This document shows, one piece after another, positions 1 through 7,959 of a stretch of 21,555 nt of DNA (its first letter is position 1; each line of letters starts with the position of its first letter). The stretch is taken from the IMG/VR virus record IMGVR_UViG_3300032213_000350, positions 1-21,555 of that record; one strand, written 5' to 3'. The notes under the pieces were generated by a model, which worked only from the letters and a program-made list of their open reading frames with translations, was not told the origin of the DNA and made no database searches. Source of the stretch: a virus. A program made the position numbers and the translations under genes.

Positions 1-1
1 C

Positions 2-1045
2 AAGAAAAAGGGCTTTGTTGAGCGGCAAATCGAAGAAAACCGCAAACTCAAAGAAGAACTTGAGAAATACAAGAAAGACGAAATCCCAAGGTTTGAAACA
101 AAAATCCAAGAGCTTGAGCGAATGGTGTCCGAGTCAACATCGACCAAAGAAGCGAATCATTACCAAGAACAACTCAACAAAGCCAGCCAAGAGAAAGTTG
201 AAGTTGAGCAACAACTATCAGAACAAATCAAAGAACTGCGGGGTAAGTTGGATTTCCACGATATTACAAGCAATCCAGACTTTAAAAAAACCTACCTCGA
301 TCCGATCAAGAATACATACGACACTGCGAGACAGTTGCTATCGAATGATCCAACGCTTCTTTCAACCTTCTCCCGTGCTGTCAATGCAAATGCCTCCATC
401 TTTAATTCGGCATCCGAAGAAGATCGTAGAGCAGCAGAAAATGACCGAGACCAAGCGTTCGAGGAAATCACGAACTCGCTCTCGCAATTCAAGCAATACC
501 AATTCGCGGAGCAAGTCAACAGCTTCATCAAAGCAACTCAGGGACATCACGCTGCTCTTGTCAACTTTGAAGAAACCAAGCAGAATATACTCCAAACCGC
601 TAAACAAAAAGAGCAAGAAGGCAGGAACAAGTATCTGAACCAATGGCGTGAAGGATACAAGAATACTCAGCAAGAGATTGATCGGGCTACTGAAATACCA
701 GATACGATTGCTGACTACATGAAGGAGAAGGGAATCAACTTTGATCTTTCGCGCGACGAGGCTATTGCACTTGCTGCAACTCAGCAGAGTAATGAGCAAG
801 CATCAGTTGAGGATATGAACCGACTGATTAATCAAGGCCGCGCATATCAGAAGATTCAAGCACAACTCAAAGCATATAAAGAGATGGTAAAAGAGAAAGA
901 CGATTACATCGCACAACTGAAAGGATCATCTCGCATCTCGTCATCGCCAAGTGCATCGGATTCCCAGAAACCAAGAATGAGTATGACAGAGGGACTGGCT
1001 GCAAAAATCGCAAGATTTTCGCCGCAAAATCGTTTGACTGCATAG
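2..1045 (+). CDS. Coiled-coil protein, putative capsid scaffolding protein (5' end outside window)
   Basis: The reading frame is open from base 2 to the TAG at 1043-1045, so the start lies left of the window; the ATG at 122 is internal. About 347 residues are visible. The first ~60 visible residues are highly charged heptad-like coiled coil (rich in Glu, Lys, Gln), followed by an Asp/Asn-rich middle, a second charged helical stretch, and a Ser/Pro linker ending in a basic C-terminus (KIARFSPQNRLTA). Acidic-helical composition, a basic C-terminal tail and a position directly before the major capsid candidate are typical of tailed-phage scaffolding proteins, which bind capsid subunits through a basic C-terminal segment. 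That role is inferred from context and composition; no family motif is recognised. It could instead be a coiled-coil minor head protein. A strong terminator follows, so it probably ends a transcript. Confidence 0.5.
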   Translation, partial: KKKGFVERQIEENRKLKEELEKYKKDEIPRFETKIQELERMVSESTSTKEANHYQEQLNKASQEKVEVEQQLSEQIKELRGKLDFHDITSNPDFKKTYLDPIKNTYDTARQLLSNDPTLLSTFSRAVNANASIFNSASEEDRRAAENDRDQAFEEITNSLSQFKQYQFAEQVNSFIKATQGHHAALVNFEETKQNILQTAKQKEQEGRNKYLNQWREGYKNTQQEIDRATEIPDTIADYMKEKGINFDLSRDEAIALAATQQSNEQASVEDMNRLINQGRAYQKIQAQLKAYKEMVKEKDDYIAQLKGSSRISSSPSASDSQKPRMSMTEGLAAKIARFSPQNRLTA

Positions 1046-1071
1046 CCCAACATTCCTAATTCTGGTTGTCA

Positions 1072-1114
1072 TTGGGGGAGGTAGAACATAAGACTACCTC
1101 CCCCAAACTTTTTT
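1072..1114 (+). terminator. Rho-independent terminator after the scaffold-like gene
   Basis: Perfect 13-bp inverted repeat: TTGGGGGAGGTAG at 1072-1084 pairs with CTACCTCCCCCAA at 1094-1106 around a 9-nt loop. ACTTTTTT follows at 1107-1114. This is the clearest intrinsic terminator in the window and separates the scaffold-like gene from the capsid unit. Confidence 0.9.
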
Positions 1115-1125
1115 AAAAAAAGTTG

Positions 1126-1154
1126 TTGACATATTAAATAGTCACCTGCATTGT
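1126..1154 (+). promoter_or_regulatory. Candidate sigma70-like promoter for the capsid unit
   Basis: A perfect TTGACA (1126-1131) lies 17 nt before CATTGT (1149-1154), a weak -10 match. It sits just after the terminator and about 220 nt before the capsid gene, where a new transcript must begin. The -10 is poor, so the assignment rests mainly on position and the -35 match. An alternative is that transcription starts near the palindrome at 1178-1191. Confidence 0.4.
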
Positions 1155-1176
1155 CCCGCAAAGAGAAATCCGAAAA

Positions 1177-1192
1177 TTATCGTTTACGATAA
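1177..1192 (+). promoter_or_regulatory. Palindromic element copy 1 (TATCG-TTTA-CGATA)
   Basis: Arms TATCG (1178-1182) and CGATA (1187-1191) flank TTTA; a further T-A and A-T pair extends the symmetry to 7 bp (1176-1193). Unlike most copies it is not directly before a start codon. It lies 180 nt before the capsid ATG and 48 nt before the ATG of a 30-codon ORF, at the 5' side of a stem-loop cluster. Confidence 0.6.
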
Positions 1193-1239
1193 TAATTAGG
1201 GATTCAGCCGCACTCTGGCTGGCGAGTTTTCGACCTCGC

Positions 1240-1332
1240 ATGAAAAACGATTTCTGGACAGATAAAAACTCTGGGTTGAGTCCAGCAGAGGAAACCAAGC
1301 ATTCGCTTGCTATTCCTCGATGGTATAGTTAG
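1240..1332 (+). CDS. Possible 30-residue small protein
   Basis: ATG at 1240 to TAG at 1330-1332 gives a 30-residue peptide beginning MKNDFWTDKN and ending IPRWYS, with two Trp and a plausible mixed composition. The frame is also open without an ATG back to 1138. There is no Shine-Dalgarno sequence, but other genes here lack one too. The start lies 48 nt after palindrome copy 1. It is too short to judge by composition and overlaps strong inverted repeats, so it may be chance. I recognise no family. Confidence 0.2.
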   Translation: MKNDFWTDKNSGLSPAEETKHSLAIPRWYS

Positions 1333-1371
1333 CGGTGCAAAACTAAACCAAAACTAAAATTAAATAAATCA

Positions 1372-2781
1372 ATGAGCGATCAACTCTATTTCAACAGTTG
1401 TGCCGAGATTGACAGTTTCTTCCGCGAGGGCCGCGAATATTTCAACGACCTCTATGTGAAGAAGCTTGTTACTAACAGCGCATACTTCACACGTTTCGAG
1501 GAGCAAGCATGGCCCCTCAATCACACCACTGAGCAAAAAGCGTTCCGCTTTGGCCGTGGATTCCACGATCCTTGCACGCCCTTCCGTGCAATCACCGACA
1601 CCTATTGCGAGACTGATTCTTGCGACAGCAAACCAGAAGTCATTCAGCGTCCCGGCACTGAGAGCTACACTTTCGAGCTTCTCCGTAAAGAGATGACCAC
1701 TGACTGGATTTGCGTTGAGAGCCTTCTCTATCGCCTTTTCCCTGCTGAAGAGATTCTTCAGTTCGAGGAGTCGAATGCTCGCATCACGAAGAATGTCCAC
1801 GAAGAGTTCCTTCGTTCTAACTACATTGGTGGTTCCGGCCACAAATGGATGGGCATCACCACTGATGACGGCACTTACTGCGGTCTCGTTGACGATCAAG
1901 CTTGGTTCGTTCCAGAGCACACGATCAACAACGAAGCTGGCTACGATCTCTGCGCTCTTCGCGTTAAGCTCGCTCCTGCTGACCTCAACAAGATTGCTTA
2001 CCTCTCGCTTGATATGCTTGATGACGCACTCGTTGATCTTCAAGACGAAGATGACGCTTTCCGTCTCGATCTTCAAGACGCGACTGGCCAGCCTTTGCTC
2101 GACATCGTTATCCCTGATCCTCAAGTTGGCCGTGCGCTTTACTTCCAAGCCAAGCGCAACAATGGTTACTGGGATGCAAACACCGACTTCGATGAACGTC
2201 TTACTCGTCTGAAGCTCGGCATCAACCGCATCATCGGTGACTACGCCTTCGGATACGACATCAACTCCGCTCGTTTCAACGCTGATACTGCCTTCAATGC
2301 TGGTCTCGCTGCGTTCAACGAAGCTGATCCTGCAACATGGGCACGTCTCGTTCGCGTTCCTCGTTACATCAAGACTGTTCTTGAAAACGGATGCGCTTAT
2401 ATCCCAAACAAAGCCTACCGCAATGCCGACTTCGGTATCTCGGTTGCTATGGTGAACAAAGCAATGGTTAAGTGGACAATGCCATCCTCGACTGGATACG
2501 GCCAAGCCCAACAGATGACCCAGAACTACGCTGGCGATTGGGAGTGGAAGAATCCAGATTGGGAGTGCAACCGCTGGCGCAAAACGGGCTTTTATCAAGC
2601 CCAGTTCCGTCTTGCCGCACAGGTCAAAGACCCAACCATCATGCACTCGTTCCTGCATCGTCTGCCTAAGAGCAAGAATCTCTATGGTTCCTGCTGCCCT
2701 GTGCAGAGCTACATCGTTCCTGAGAACAATCAGGATTGCTATAGCTGCGCTGGTGTGGGTGACATCGTTGTGCCTTCCTAA
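1372..2781 (+). CDS. Putative major capsid protein
   Basis: A 469-residue protein, within the usual size range for HK97-fold major capsid proteins. It follows a coiled-coil scaffold-like gene and precedes small head-associated genes, the usual head-module order. The N-terminal ~70 residues are charged; a long acidic/amphipathic helical stretch follows in the middle (around LSLDMLDDALVDLQDEDDAF), then mixed alpha/beta sequence. Its codon choice is strikingly biased to C-ending codons (ttc, gac, ctc, cgc) compared with the fibre genes, as expected for the most expressed virion gene. There are 13 Cys, including SCC and CYSC near the C-terminus, unusual for a capsid. No Shine-Dalgarno sequence is seen; the ATG follows an A-rich leader. 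The call rests on size, context and codon bias rather than a diagnostic motif. Confidence 0.7.
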   Translation: MSDQLYFNSCAEIDSFFREGREYFNDLYVKKLVTNSAYFTRFEEQAWPLNHTTEQKAFRFGRGFHDPCTPFRAITDTYCETDSCDSKPEVIQRPGTESYTFELLRKEMTTDWICVESLLYRLFPAEEILQFEESNARITKNVHEEFLRSNYIGGSGHKWMGITTDDGTYCGLVDDQAWFVPEHTINNEAGYDLCALRVKLAPADLNKIAYLSLDMLDDALVDLQDEDDAFRLDLQDATGQPLLDIVIPDPQVGRALYFQAKRNNGYWDANTDFDERLTRLKLGINRIIGDYAFGYDINSARFNADTAFNAGLAAFNEADPATWARLVRVPRYIKTVLENGCAYIPNKAYRNADFGISVAMVNKAMVKWTMPSSTGYGQAQQMTQNYAGDWEWKNPDWECNRWRKTGFYQAQFRLAAQVKDPTIMHSFLHRLPKSKNLYGSCCPVQSYIVPENNQDCYSCAGVGDIVVPS

Positions 2782-2789
2782 GTTAAACA

Positions 2790-2817
2790 GGGGGGGGGCT
2801 TATTCAAGCCTCTCCCC
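2790..2817 (+). terminator. G-rich hairpin after the capsid gene (attenuator or mRNA 3'-end stem)
   Basis: A run of nine G (2790-2798) followed by CTT pairs with AAGCCTCTCCCC (2806-2817) around an ATTC loop. That gives about 12 bp including two G-T pairs. No T tract follows, so it is more likely a leaky attenuator or a 3'-end stabiliser that keeps capsid mRNA abundant than a full terminator. Confidence 0.55.
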
Positions 2818-2836
2818 ACAACCTTAAATAAAAAAT

Positions 2837-3451
2837 ATGTCTAATTCTCGACCACTCGCTTATGATCGCGTCAACCTTTTTGGCCCGATTGCCGTTAACC
2901 TCCTCGCTGCTGGAGACGCTGACCTCCTCGTTCTTAACGACGAAGAAACCAAGTTCTTTCCAACAAGCATCGTGCTGGAGACTGCCTACGCTCGCGGAAC
3001 CACTGCCACTGATCCAATCGTGATCGTGGACAACGGAACCACTGGCGAAAACATCACAGCTTCGCTTACTATCACTGACGCTCTTGATAACCAAGGTCGC
3101 TACAATCCTCTTGCGATTGCCGCCAATCCTTATGTTATCACTGGTTCCCGCAAACTTCGTTTGTTGAAATCCACTGTTGGTCTTGGTCAAGCTACCGCAA
3201 CTCGCGCCCGCACTTCTGGTGTGGCTACAATTGTTACTGGTGCTGCTCATGGTTTTGCCACGGGCGACACTATCACGATTGCCAGCATGACCGACACTAC
3301 GTTCAATGACGTGCAGGCTGAAGTTACTGTTGTTGATTCAACTACCTTCACCTATGCAAACGCTGGCGTTGATGTTGCTTCCGGTGCTGATACCGCAGGG
3401 CGCGTTGGTGCGCTCTATGTTAATGCCTACGTTGTTGGCATCTACTACTAA
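2837..3451 (+). CDS. Putative head decoration / capsid-associated protein
   Basis: A 204-residue protein placed directly after the capsid candidate and written with the same C-ending codon style, so probably abundant. The N-terminal ~115 residues (beginning MSNSRPLAYDRVNLFGPIAV) are beta-rich and predicted soluble. Residues ~122-185 contain an HGFATGDTITI...VTVVDSTTFTY pattern. It resembles the small beta-barrel E1-FCCH/Ig-like module often found in phage virion surface proteins. Position and composition suggest a capsid decoration or stabilising protein; a head-fibre role is also possible. The start follows an A-rich leader with no Shine-Dalgarno sequence. A hairpin follows the stop. Confidence 0.5.
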   Translation: MSNSRPLAYDRVNLFGPIAVNLLAAGDADLLVLNDEETKFFPTSIVLETAYARGTTATDPIVIVDNGTTGENITASLTITDALDNQGRYNPLAIAANPYVITGSRKLRLLKSTVGLGQATATRARTSGVATIVTGAAHGFATGDTITIASMTDTTFNDVQAEVTVVDSTTFTYANAGVDVASGADTAGRVGALYVNAYVVGIYY

Positions 3452-3462
3452 ACCTAAACCTT

Positions 3463-3501
3463 GGGTGGGGAAGTAAATCCTTCCTCACCCATACCCTTTT
3501 T
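3463..3501 (+). terminator. Likely (leaky) terminator after the decoration-like gene
   Basis: GGGTGGGGAAG (3463-3473) pairs with CTTCCTCACCC (3480-3490), 11 bp with one G-T pair and a 6-nt loop. Six bases later a run of five T (3497-3501) follows. The next start codon is at 3507, so read-through or partial termination is likely. Confidence 0.6.
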
Positions 3502-3506
3502 AAATT

Positions 3507-3773
3507 ATGGCTTGCTTTACCGCTCTCGATTACCGCAATAAATCCTACCCTTTCGTTCTAACAATCGCCGCTGCTGCTGGAATTGATCCAATCTCTTATG
3601 GTTGTTATGATGCTGCCAGTGATGCTGCTAAACTTTATCAATTTTATGTTGGACTTGCAACCATCGGTGGCCTCACCCCAGTTACTGAAAACTGCTTTGT
3701 GCAAAAAACTGAAGACCAGCAATACTTCCTCACTAACGAAGCTCTTGCTGCCGCTCTTACACCAGTTGGTTAA
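3507..3773 (+). CDS. Small virion-region protein, unknown function
   Basis: An 88-residue protein beginning MACFTALDYRNKSYPFVLTI, Ala- and aromatic-rich, with three Cys and no clear signal peptide or membrane segment. It follows the decoration-like gene and still shares the head block's codon style. The start ATG lies 16 nt after the preceding hairpin's pairing arm, with no Shine-Dalgarno sequence. I do not recognise a family. A minor capsid, head-completion or connector role is possible from location only. Palindrome copy 2 lies directly after its stop. Confidence 0.6.
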   Translation: MACFTALDYRNKSYPFVLTIAAAAGIDPISYGCYDAASDAAKLYQFYVGLATIGGLTPVTENCFVQKTEDQQYFLTNEALAAALTPVG

Positions 3774-3789
3774 TTATCGTAACCGATAA
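3774..3789 (+). promoter_or_regulatory. Palindromic intercistronic element copy 2 (TATCG-TAAC-CGATA)
   Basis: Arms TATCG (3775-3779) and CGATA (3784-3788), extended by a T-A pair to 3774/3789. It begins immediately after the stop codon at 3771-3773 and ends 7 nt (AAATATT) before the ATG at 3796. It fills most of the 22-nt gap. Confidence 0.7.
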
Positions 3790-3795
3790 AATATT

Positions 3796-4062
3796 ATGGC
3801 AATCACTCAACCCTGCTTTACTGATCTTGCTCCAGATCAGCAAAACTTTAATATCTACGAGTCTTTAAAACAGATTGCAGGATTTGATATTCCTGCCTAC
3901 GATCAGATTGACATTTCGTATTATGGAGTAACAAACAATATTGCTACTGTTCAATATTTGAATGGTGGTAGTCCAGTTGCGACATTAACACTTACTTATG
4001 CAATTCAGCCTCCAACAGCAAATGATGCTAATTTGACTGGTGTTGCTGTATCGTATCCATAA
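3796..4062 (+). CDS. Small beta-rich virion-region protein, unknown function
   Basis: An 88-residue protein beginning MAITQPCFTDLAPDQQNFNI. The second half has alternating hydrophobic residues and the pattern IATVQYLNGGSPVATLTLTY. Such strands occur in small phage fibre-associated beta proteins; this is a family resemblance only. The gene is separated by 3 nt from the large fibre gene that follows, so it is probably cotranscribed and may be a fibre-attachment or accessory protein. Codon use shifts here to the A/T-ending style of the fibre genes. The start is placed 7 nt after palindrome copy 2. Confidence 0.6.
   Translation: MAITQPCFTDLAPDQQNFNIYESLKQIAGFDIPAYDQIDISYYGVTNNIATVQYLNGGSPVATLTLTYAIQPPTANDANLTGVAVSYP
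4049..4061 (+). promoter_or_regulatory. Decayed palindromic element before the large fibre gene
   Basis: TATCG-TATC-CATA followed by AAAT-ATG. Compared with copy 3 (10686-10699), it differs by one lost G in the right arm and one substitution in the centre, while keeping the same AAAT spacer to the start codon at 4066. It overlaps the end and stop codon of the preceding gene. Confidence 0.4.
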
Positions 4063-4065
4063 AAT

Positions 4066-7000
4066 ATGGCATTTAAGTTCAATCCTTTTACTGGTAAACT
4101 TGATATTGATATTGGGGCCAGTGCTGGCCTTGGTGCTACAGGAGCTACAGGCCCGTCTGGTGGCCCCATAGGAGCTACAGGCTCTACGGGCGCAACTGGA
4201 GAACAGGGAGCCACAGGAGTTGGTTCCACGGGCGCAACTGGTATTCAAGGTATTCAAGGCGCAACCGGATTACAGGGATCAACGGGATTGGGAGCGACTG
4301 GTGCTACTGGAGTAATTGGATTAACTGGAAGCACTGGAGCTACAGGAGTTACTGGAGCAACAGGGATTGGCTCGACTGGAAATACTGGGCCTATAGGAGC
4401 TACTGGAGCAACTGGAGTTACTGGAGATGTTGGAGCAACAGGATTACAAGGAGTGCAAGGCATTCAAGGATTAACTGGTTCTACTGGTGCAAGTGGCCCG
4501 CAAGGAGATACTGGTTCCACTGGTGCCACTGGAATTACTGGAGATGTTGGTGCTACCGGAGCCACAGGCAATGCTGGTGGACAAGGATCAACTGGAGCAA
4601 CGGGTATCACTGGAAACGATGGAGCAACGGGTAGCACAGGTGCAACTGGTGCTTCTGGAATTGACGGAGCTACAGGGGCAACAGGAGTAGGAATTCAAGG
4701 CAGCACGGGCGCAACAGGTGTTACTGGAAGTAACGGAACCACTGGAGCAACGGGTGTTGTTGGAGCGACAGGGCTTATTGGTGCAACTGGCGCAACGGGT
4801 TTAACAGGCGCAACTGGAATCGCTCCAGATACATCTACATTCGTTCAAAAGTCTGGCGACACAATGACTGGAAAGTTGATTGCCGCCGCAAATGCAACCA
4901 CTTCAAAACTAAATATTGGAAATGCTCTTTCTGGAGTATCGAGTCCAGCAACAACAGTTGATGGTGACATATGGATCAGCAATTCAAACCGATTGGCATA
5001 TAAGGCTAATACCTCAGTTTATACTGCTGCGGCAGTAAATTCAGCAAACACATTTACTTCAGTTCAAATAATTGATGCTACAAACAATACAAGTCCAGCT
5101 TTACGCGTTACTCAAAAAGGAACAGGTGAAGCACTTAGAGTTGAAGATGATACAAGCCCTGACGCGACTGCTTTTGTAGTTAGTAATGTAGGGAGAGTAG
5201 GTATTGGTGTTACACCAGACGCAACTGTTGCACTTTCAGTAGACACAACAGGTATTAAATTTGGAGATGGCACCATTCAAACAACTGCTGCATTTGGAGT
5301 TTCTGGAGCAACAGGGGCCACTGGAATTACAGGAGCAACTGGATTAACCGGAGCTACTGGAGTTGGAGTAATCGGCGCAACGGGGGCTACTGGATCTTCT
5401 GGTCTGACTGGTGCTACTGGATTAACGGGAGCCACAGGTGCTTCAGCAGTTGTAAATCAAGTATCTGGAGTTTATTATGTAGCTAAAAATGGTAGCAACT
5501 CTGGAACCGGAACGGTTGCTGAACCATATCTAACAATTCAACACGCCATAAACCAAGTTCCCGCTGGAACTGATGATTACACGATTTATGTTGCGTCTGG
5601 AATATACGATGAAAATCTGACGATTAACAGAATCAACATTCACATCGTCGGAATGACCGATGATGCGTTGCAGAATAAAGCTGTAGTTATTCGTGGAACA
5701 ACTTCGATTACGGCTACAGGAACAGGCAGCTTATTTAACAATACAATTGTTTTAAATAATCTAACTTTAGCAAATACATCGACGGCAGGATACACTGTAA
5801 GCAACACTGGCTCTGTATATACTCTCACTATTAAAAATTCTGTAATCGAGCAAGATAATGCTGGATTCGGAGCAGTTAATATTGCGAATGCGACAAATGA
5901 TACTCGCACATATTTTGACAACTGTTTTGTTATAGCAAATCCAGCAAATAGAAACGCAATTGATTTTTCTGCTGGCACAATTTTCGAGATAAGAGATTCG
6001 TTTTTCTATGCCAATGGATCTGGTGGTCTTGCTCTTAACGTAACAAGCTCTAATGCTTGGATTGTTAGCTCTAAGAACTCTGTATTCCAAGCACTCGGTA
6101 AAGCGGTTACTCTTTCAACAAACAACCAATCGACATCGAATCTTTCCTCTTTCGAGAATTGCACGGTCACTGGAATCCCGGCTAGCAGCACAACTGGTAT
6201 TATTTCATTGGGCGGTGGGACTCAATCTGCATTTAGCTTTACTCGATGCAATCTCAATAACCTAGCAACCAATGGTTCTAGTGATTTCCCATACTTTGAG
6301 TTTAATACTGCTGCAATACTATTCTCTGTTGGAAATATATTCTCCAGCCTAAAGACATCTGCTGTAAATTTCAGACCAGTATATGCTGTAACAACTGCTG
6401 CTCCAAATGCAGTTTTCAAATATCTAGGTAATACTTACGTTTCAAATAAAACAAGTGGAACAGATACGATTGTTACGCCGACTGCTGGTGTAGCTGGATG
6501 GGCTATTGTTGAACAATTGCGTGGTGACTATATTGGCGCAACTGGAGCTACTGGAATCACTGGAGCGACTGGTGTTGCTGGTGCAACAGGGCTAACGGGG
6601 GCCACGGGGGTTGGGGCAACTGGAGCCACCGGAATTGCTGGAGTAACTGGCTCAACAGGAGCAACAGGTGTAGGAACGCAAGGCGCAACTGGGGCAACTG
6701 GTTCTGCCGCTGCAATAACCCCCGGAACAGTAGCAAATGCTATTGTTCGCGCAAATGGAACTGGAAACAATGCAATTCAAGGTTCTGGTCTTATTATTGA
6801 TGATGCCATCGTTTCTTTTGCAGTAACTGGTGTTGCAGCAACTGACATTATCACGGCAACTGGGTCTGCTTTTGCAAATGGTCAGCCAGTTCGATTTACC
6901 GCATTGACTGGTGGATCGGGTCTTGTCACTACGACAAATTACTATGTCATCAATGTAAGCGGAGATAGCTTTCAAGTCAGCACAAGCGTAGGTGGGTCGG

Positions 7001-7956
7001 CTTCGTTGTTTACAACAAACATCACAGCAGGAACGCTTGTAAATGGTCACAGCGTCAGCACGAATGTAACTCTTTCCGAGAATACAACCGCAACCAATTC
7101 TGATCTCGTCCTCACGCCGAAAGGCACGGGAGCTTTCATCCTTGGGCCGAAGCCAGATGGAACTACAACTGGCGGGAATGCAAGGGGGGCAAATGCTGTT
7201 GATTTGCAAACAATCCGAGGGGCCACAACACAAGTTGCAAGTGGCTTATATGCATTTTCTTGCAACGCATCAAACACGGCATCTGGACAACAAAGTTTCT
7301 CTTCTGGTGGCGGGAATATAGCATCAAATCTACAAGCTGCCTGTTTAGGGGGTCAAGACAACACGGCATCTGCCAACCAATCCACTGTCATAAATGGAAG
7401 GGCGCAAACAGCTACCGCAGCAGGCGCTATTGTAGTTGGTGGAGGAAACGGAGGGGCAACAGGCGGGAATACAGCGTCCGCAACATCTGCGGCTACTCTT
7501 GGAGGAATGCAGGCTTTAGCAAATCGCTACTCCATGCACGCTCACTCAGCAGGTATGTTCGCAGTCCAAGGCGATGCCCAACGCGCCCGTTTCGTCATGC
7601 GTTGTAAGACAACAACGAACGCTGCCGTAGAAATGGCGTTGGATGGATCAACGACATATCTTAGCATCCCATCTGGCAAATATCTTACAGGAACAATTAA
7701 CATTGCCGGAATAAAAAGCGACGGATCAGCAACAGCAAGTTATATTCGTCAATTCTCAATTAAAAATGTTGCCGCAACTACAACACTTGCAGGAACAGTT
7801 AATATAATTGGAATAGATACAGCATCACTGACATCAATTAGCATTACAGCAAATGATGCAAGCGACTTTTTAAGTGTTCAAGTTACAGGGATTCTATCTG
7901 AAACTTGGAGATGGGTTGCCAGCGTTGATGTTGTTGAGGTAGCCTACGGAACATAA
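4066..7956 (+). CDS. Large collagen-like tail fibre/adhesin with beta-helix domain
   Basis: A 1296-residue virion adhesin. Residues 1-20 hold an FNPFTGKLD motif shared with the fibre at 8210. Residues ~21-252 are an almost unbroken Gly-X-Y repeat (mostly GAT). Residues ~253-409 form the shared cassette from GDTMTGKL to [12 protein letters not shown] second Gly-X-Y block covers ~412-461. Residues ~468-800 begin [13 protein letters not shown] and show repeated short strands typical of a right-handed beta-helix (DUF1565/pectin-lyase-like), often a glycan-binding or glycan-cutting fold. A third Gly-X-Y block is at ~823-882, then a small beta module (~890-1000). The final ~290 residues are Gly/Ala/Ser-rich with a beta-rich tip, a typical fibre end. 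No catalytic residues can be assigned. It probably trimerises and binds the host surface. Confidence 0.85.
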   Translation: MAFKFNPFTGKLDIDIGASAGLGATGATGPSGGPIGATGSTGATGEQGATGVGSTGATGIQGIQGATGLQGSTGLGATGATGVIGLTGSTGATGVTGATGIGSTGNTGPIGATGATGVTGDVGATGLQGVQGIQGLTGSTGASGPQGDTGSTGATGITGDVGATGATGNAGGQGSTGATGITGNDGATGSTGATGASGIDGATGATGVGIQGSTGATGVTGSNGTTGATGVVGATGLIGATGATGLTGATGIAPDTSTFVQKSGDTMTGKLIAAANATTSKLNIGNALSGVSSPATTVDGDIWISNSNRLAYKANTSVYTAAAVNSANTFTSVQIIDATNNTSPALRVTQKGTGEALRVEDDTSPDATAFVVSNVGRVGIGVTPDATVALSVDTTGIKFGDGTIQTTAAFGVSGATGATGITGATGLTGATGVGVIGATGATGSSGLTGATGLTGATGASAVVNQVSGVYYVAKNGSNSGTGTVAEPYLTIQHAINQVPAGTDDYTIYVASGIYDENLTINRINIHIVGMTDDALQNKAVVIRGTTSITATGTGSLFNNTIVLNNLTLANTSTAGYTVSNTGSVYTLTIKNSVIEQDNAGFGAVNIANATNDTRTYFDNCFVIANPANRNAIDFSAGTIFEIRDSFFYANGSGGLALNVTSSNAWIVSSKNSVFQALGKAVTLSTNNQSTSNLSSFENCTVTGIPASSTTGIISLGGGTQSAFSFTRCNLNNLATNGSSDFPYFEFNTAAILFSVGNIFSSLKTSAVNFRPVYAVTTAAPNAVFKYLGNTYVSNKTSGTDTIVTPTAGVAGWAIVEQLRGDYIGATGATGITGATGVAGATGLTGATGVGATGATGIAGVTGSTGATGVGTQGATGATGSAAAITPGTVANAIVRANGTGNNAIQGSGLIIDDAIVSFAVTGVAATDIITATGSAFANGQPVRFTALTGGSGLVTTTNYYVINVSGDSFQVSTSVGGSASLFTTNITAGTLVNGHSVSTNVTLSENTTATNSDLVLTPKGTGAFILGPKPDGTTTGGNARGANAVDLQTIRGATTQVASGLYAFSCNASNTASGQQSFSSGGGNIASNLQAACLGGQDNTASANQSTVINGRAQTATAAGAIVVGGGNGGATGGNTASATSAATLGGMQALANRYSMHAHSAGMFAVQGDAQRARFVMRCKTTTNAAVEMALDGSTTYLSIPSGKYLTGTINIAGIKSDGSATASYIRQFSIKNVAATTTLAGTVNIIGIDTASLTSISITANDASDFLSVQVTGILSETWRWVASVDVVEVAYGT
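4123..4821 (+). repeat. Collagen-like Gly-X-Y coding repeat, block 1 of the large fibre
   Basis: About 230 codons with Gly at nearly every third position, mainly Gly-Ala-Thr, Gly-Ser-Thr and Gly-Ile-Gln. The DNA is a degenerate 9-nt repeat related to GGAGCAACT. Such tracts form trimeric stalks in phage fibres and are prone to length change by slippage or recombination. Confidence 0.9.
5305..5445 (+). repeat. Collagen-like Gly-X-Y coding repeat, block 2 of the large fibre
   Basis: Roughly 47 codons of Gly-X-Y linking the GDTMTGKL cassette to the beta-helix domain, including a short interruption (GVGVIGATG). Confidence 0.85.
6535..6705 (+). repeat. Collagen-like Gly-X-Y coding repeat, block 3 of the large fibre
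   Basis: Roughly 57 codons of Gly-X-Y between the beta-helix region and the C-terminal beta modules. Confidence 0.85.
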
Positions 7957-7959
7957 TTT

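Larger units (their letters stand above)
1177..1332 (+). ncRNA. Candidate structured leader/small RNA upstream of the capsid gene
   Basis: Several inverted repeats lie in tandem. CAGCC (1205-1209) pairs with GGCTG (1217-1221). GCGAG (1222-1226) pairs with CTCGC (1235-1239). CTGGAC (1254-1259) pairs with GTCCAG (1280-1285). A two-part stem pairs GAGGAA (1288-1293) with TTCCTC (1313-1318) and CAAGC (1296-1300) with GCTTG (1305-1309) around an ATTC loop. With the palindrome at 1178-1191 nearly the whole stretch can fold, which is unusual in such a compact genome. It does not fit tRNA geometry and I recognise no riboswitch or RNA family. It may be a 5' UTR controlling capsid expression or a stand-alone RNA. 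It overlaps a 30-codon ORF, so coding is a competing explanation. Confidence 0.35.
1046..1371. other. 326-nt gap between the scaffold-like and capsid genes
   Basis: This is the only gap over 300 nt. It holds, in order, the terminator (1072-1114), a candidate promoter (1126-1154), palindrome copy 1 (1177-1192), a cluster of stem-loops with a possible 30-codon ORF (1205-1332), and an A-rich leader (about 1337-1371) ahead of the capsid ATG. No longer coding frame is credible here. Confidence 0.8.

Noticed and set aside
1177-1332. tRNA gene
   Set aside because: A GGGTTGAGTCC segment recalls a T arm, but no acceptor stem, proper anticodon arm spacing or CCA end can be assembled.
1369-2658. 429-codon open frame antisense to the capsid gene
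   Set aside because: It exactly mirrors the capsid gene and arises because that gene avoids codons whose complements are stops. It has no leader, no recognisable domain, and the capsid frame is far better supported.
4123-4821. Tandem repeat resembling a CRISPR array
   Set aside because: The repeat unit is 9 nt, in frame and coding Gly-X-Y without spacers of fixed length. No cas gene is present.
6528-6770. Antisense Pro/Val/Ala-rich frames opposite collagen repeats
   Set aside because: Gly-Ala-Thr repeats read backwards produce PVAPVAP runs in every collagen block; they are shadows of the repeat.
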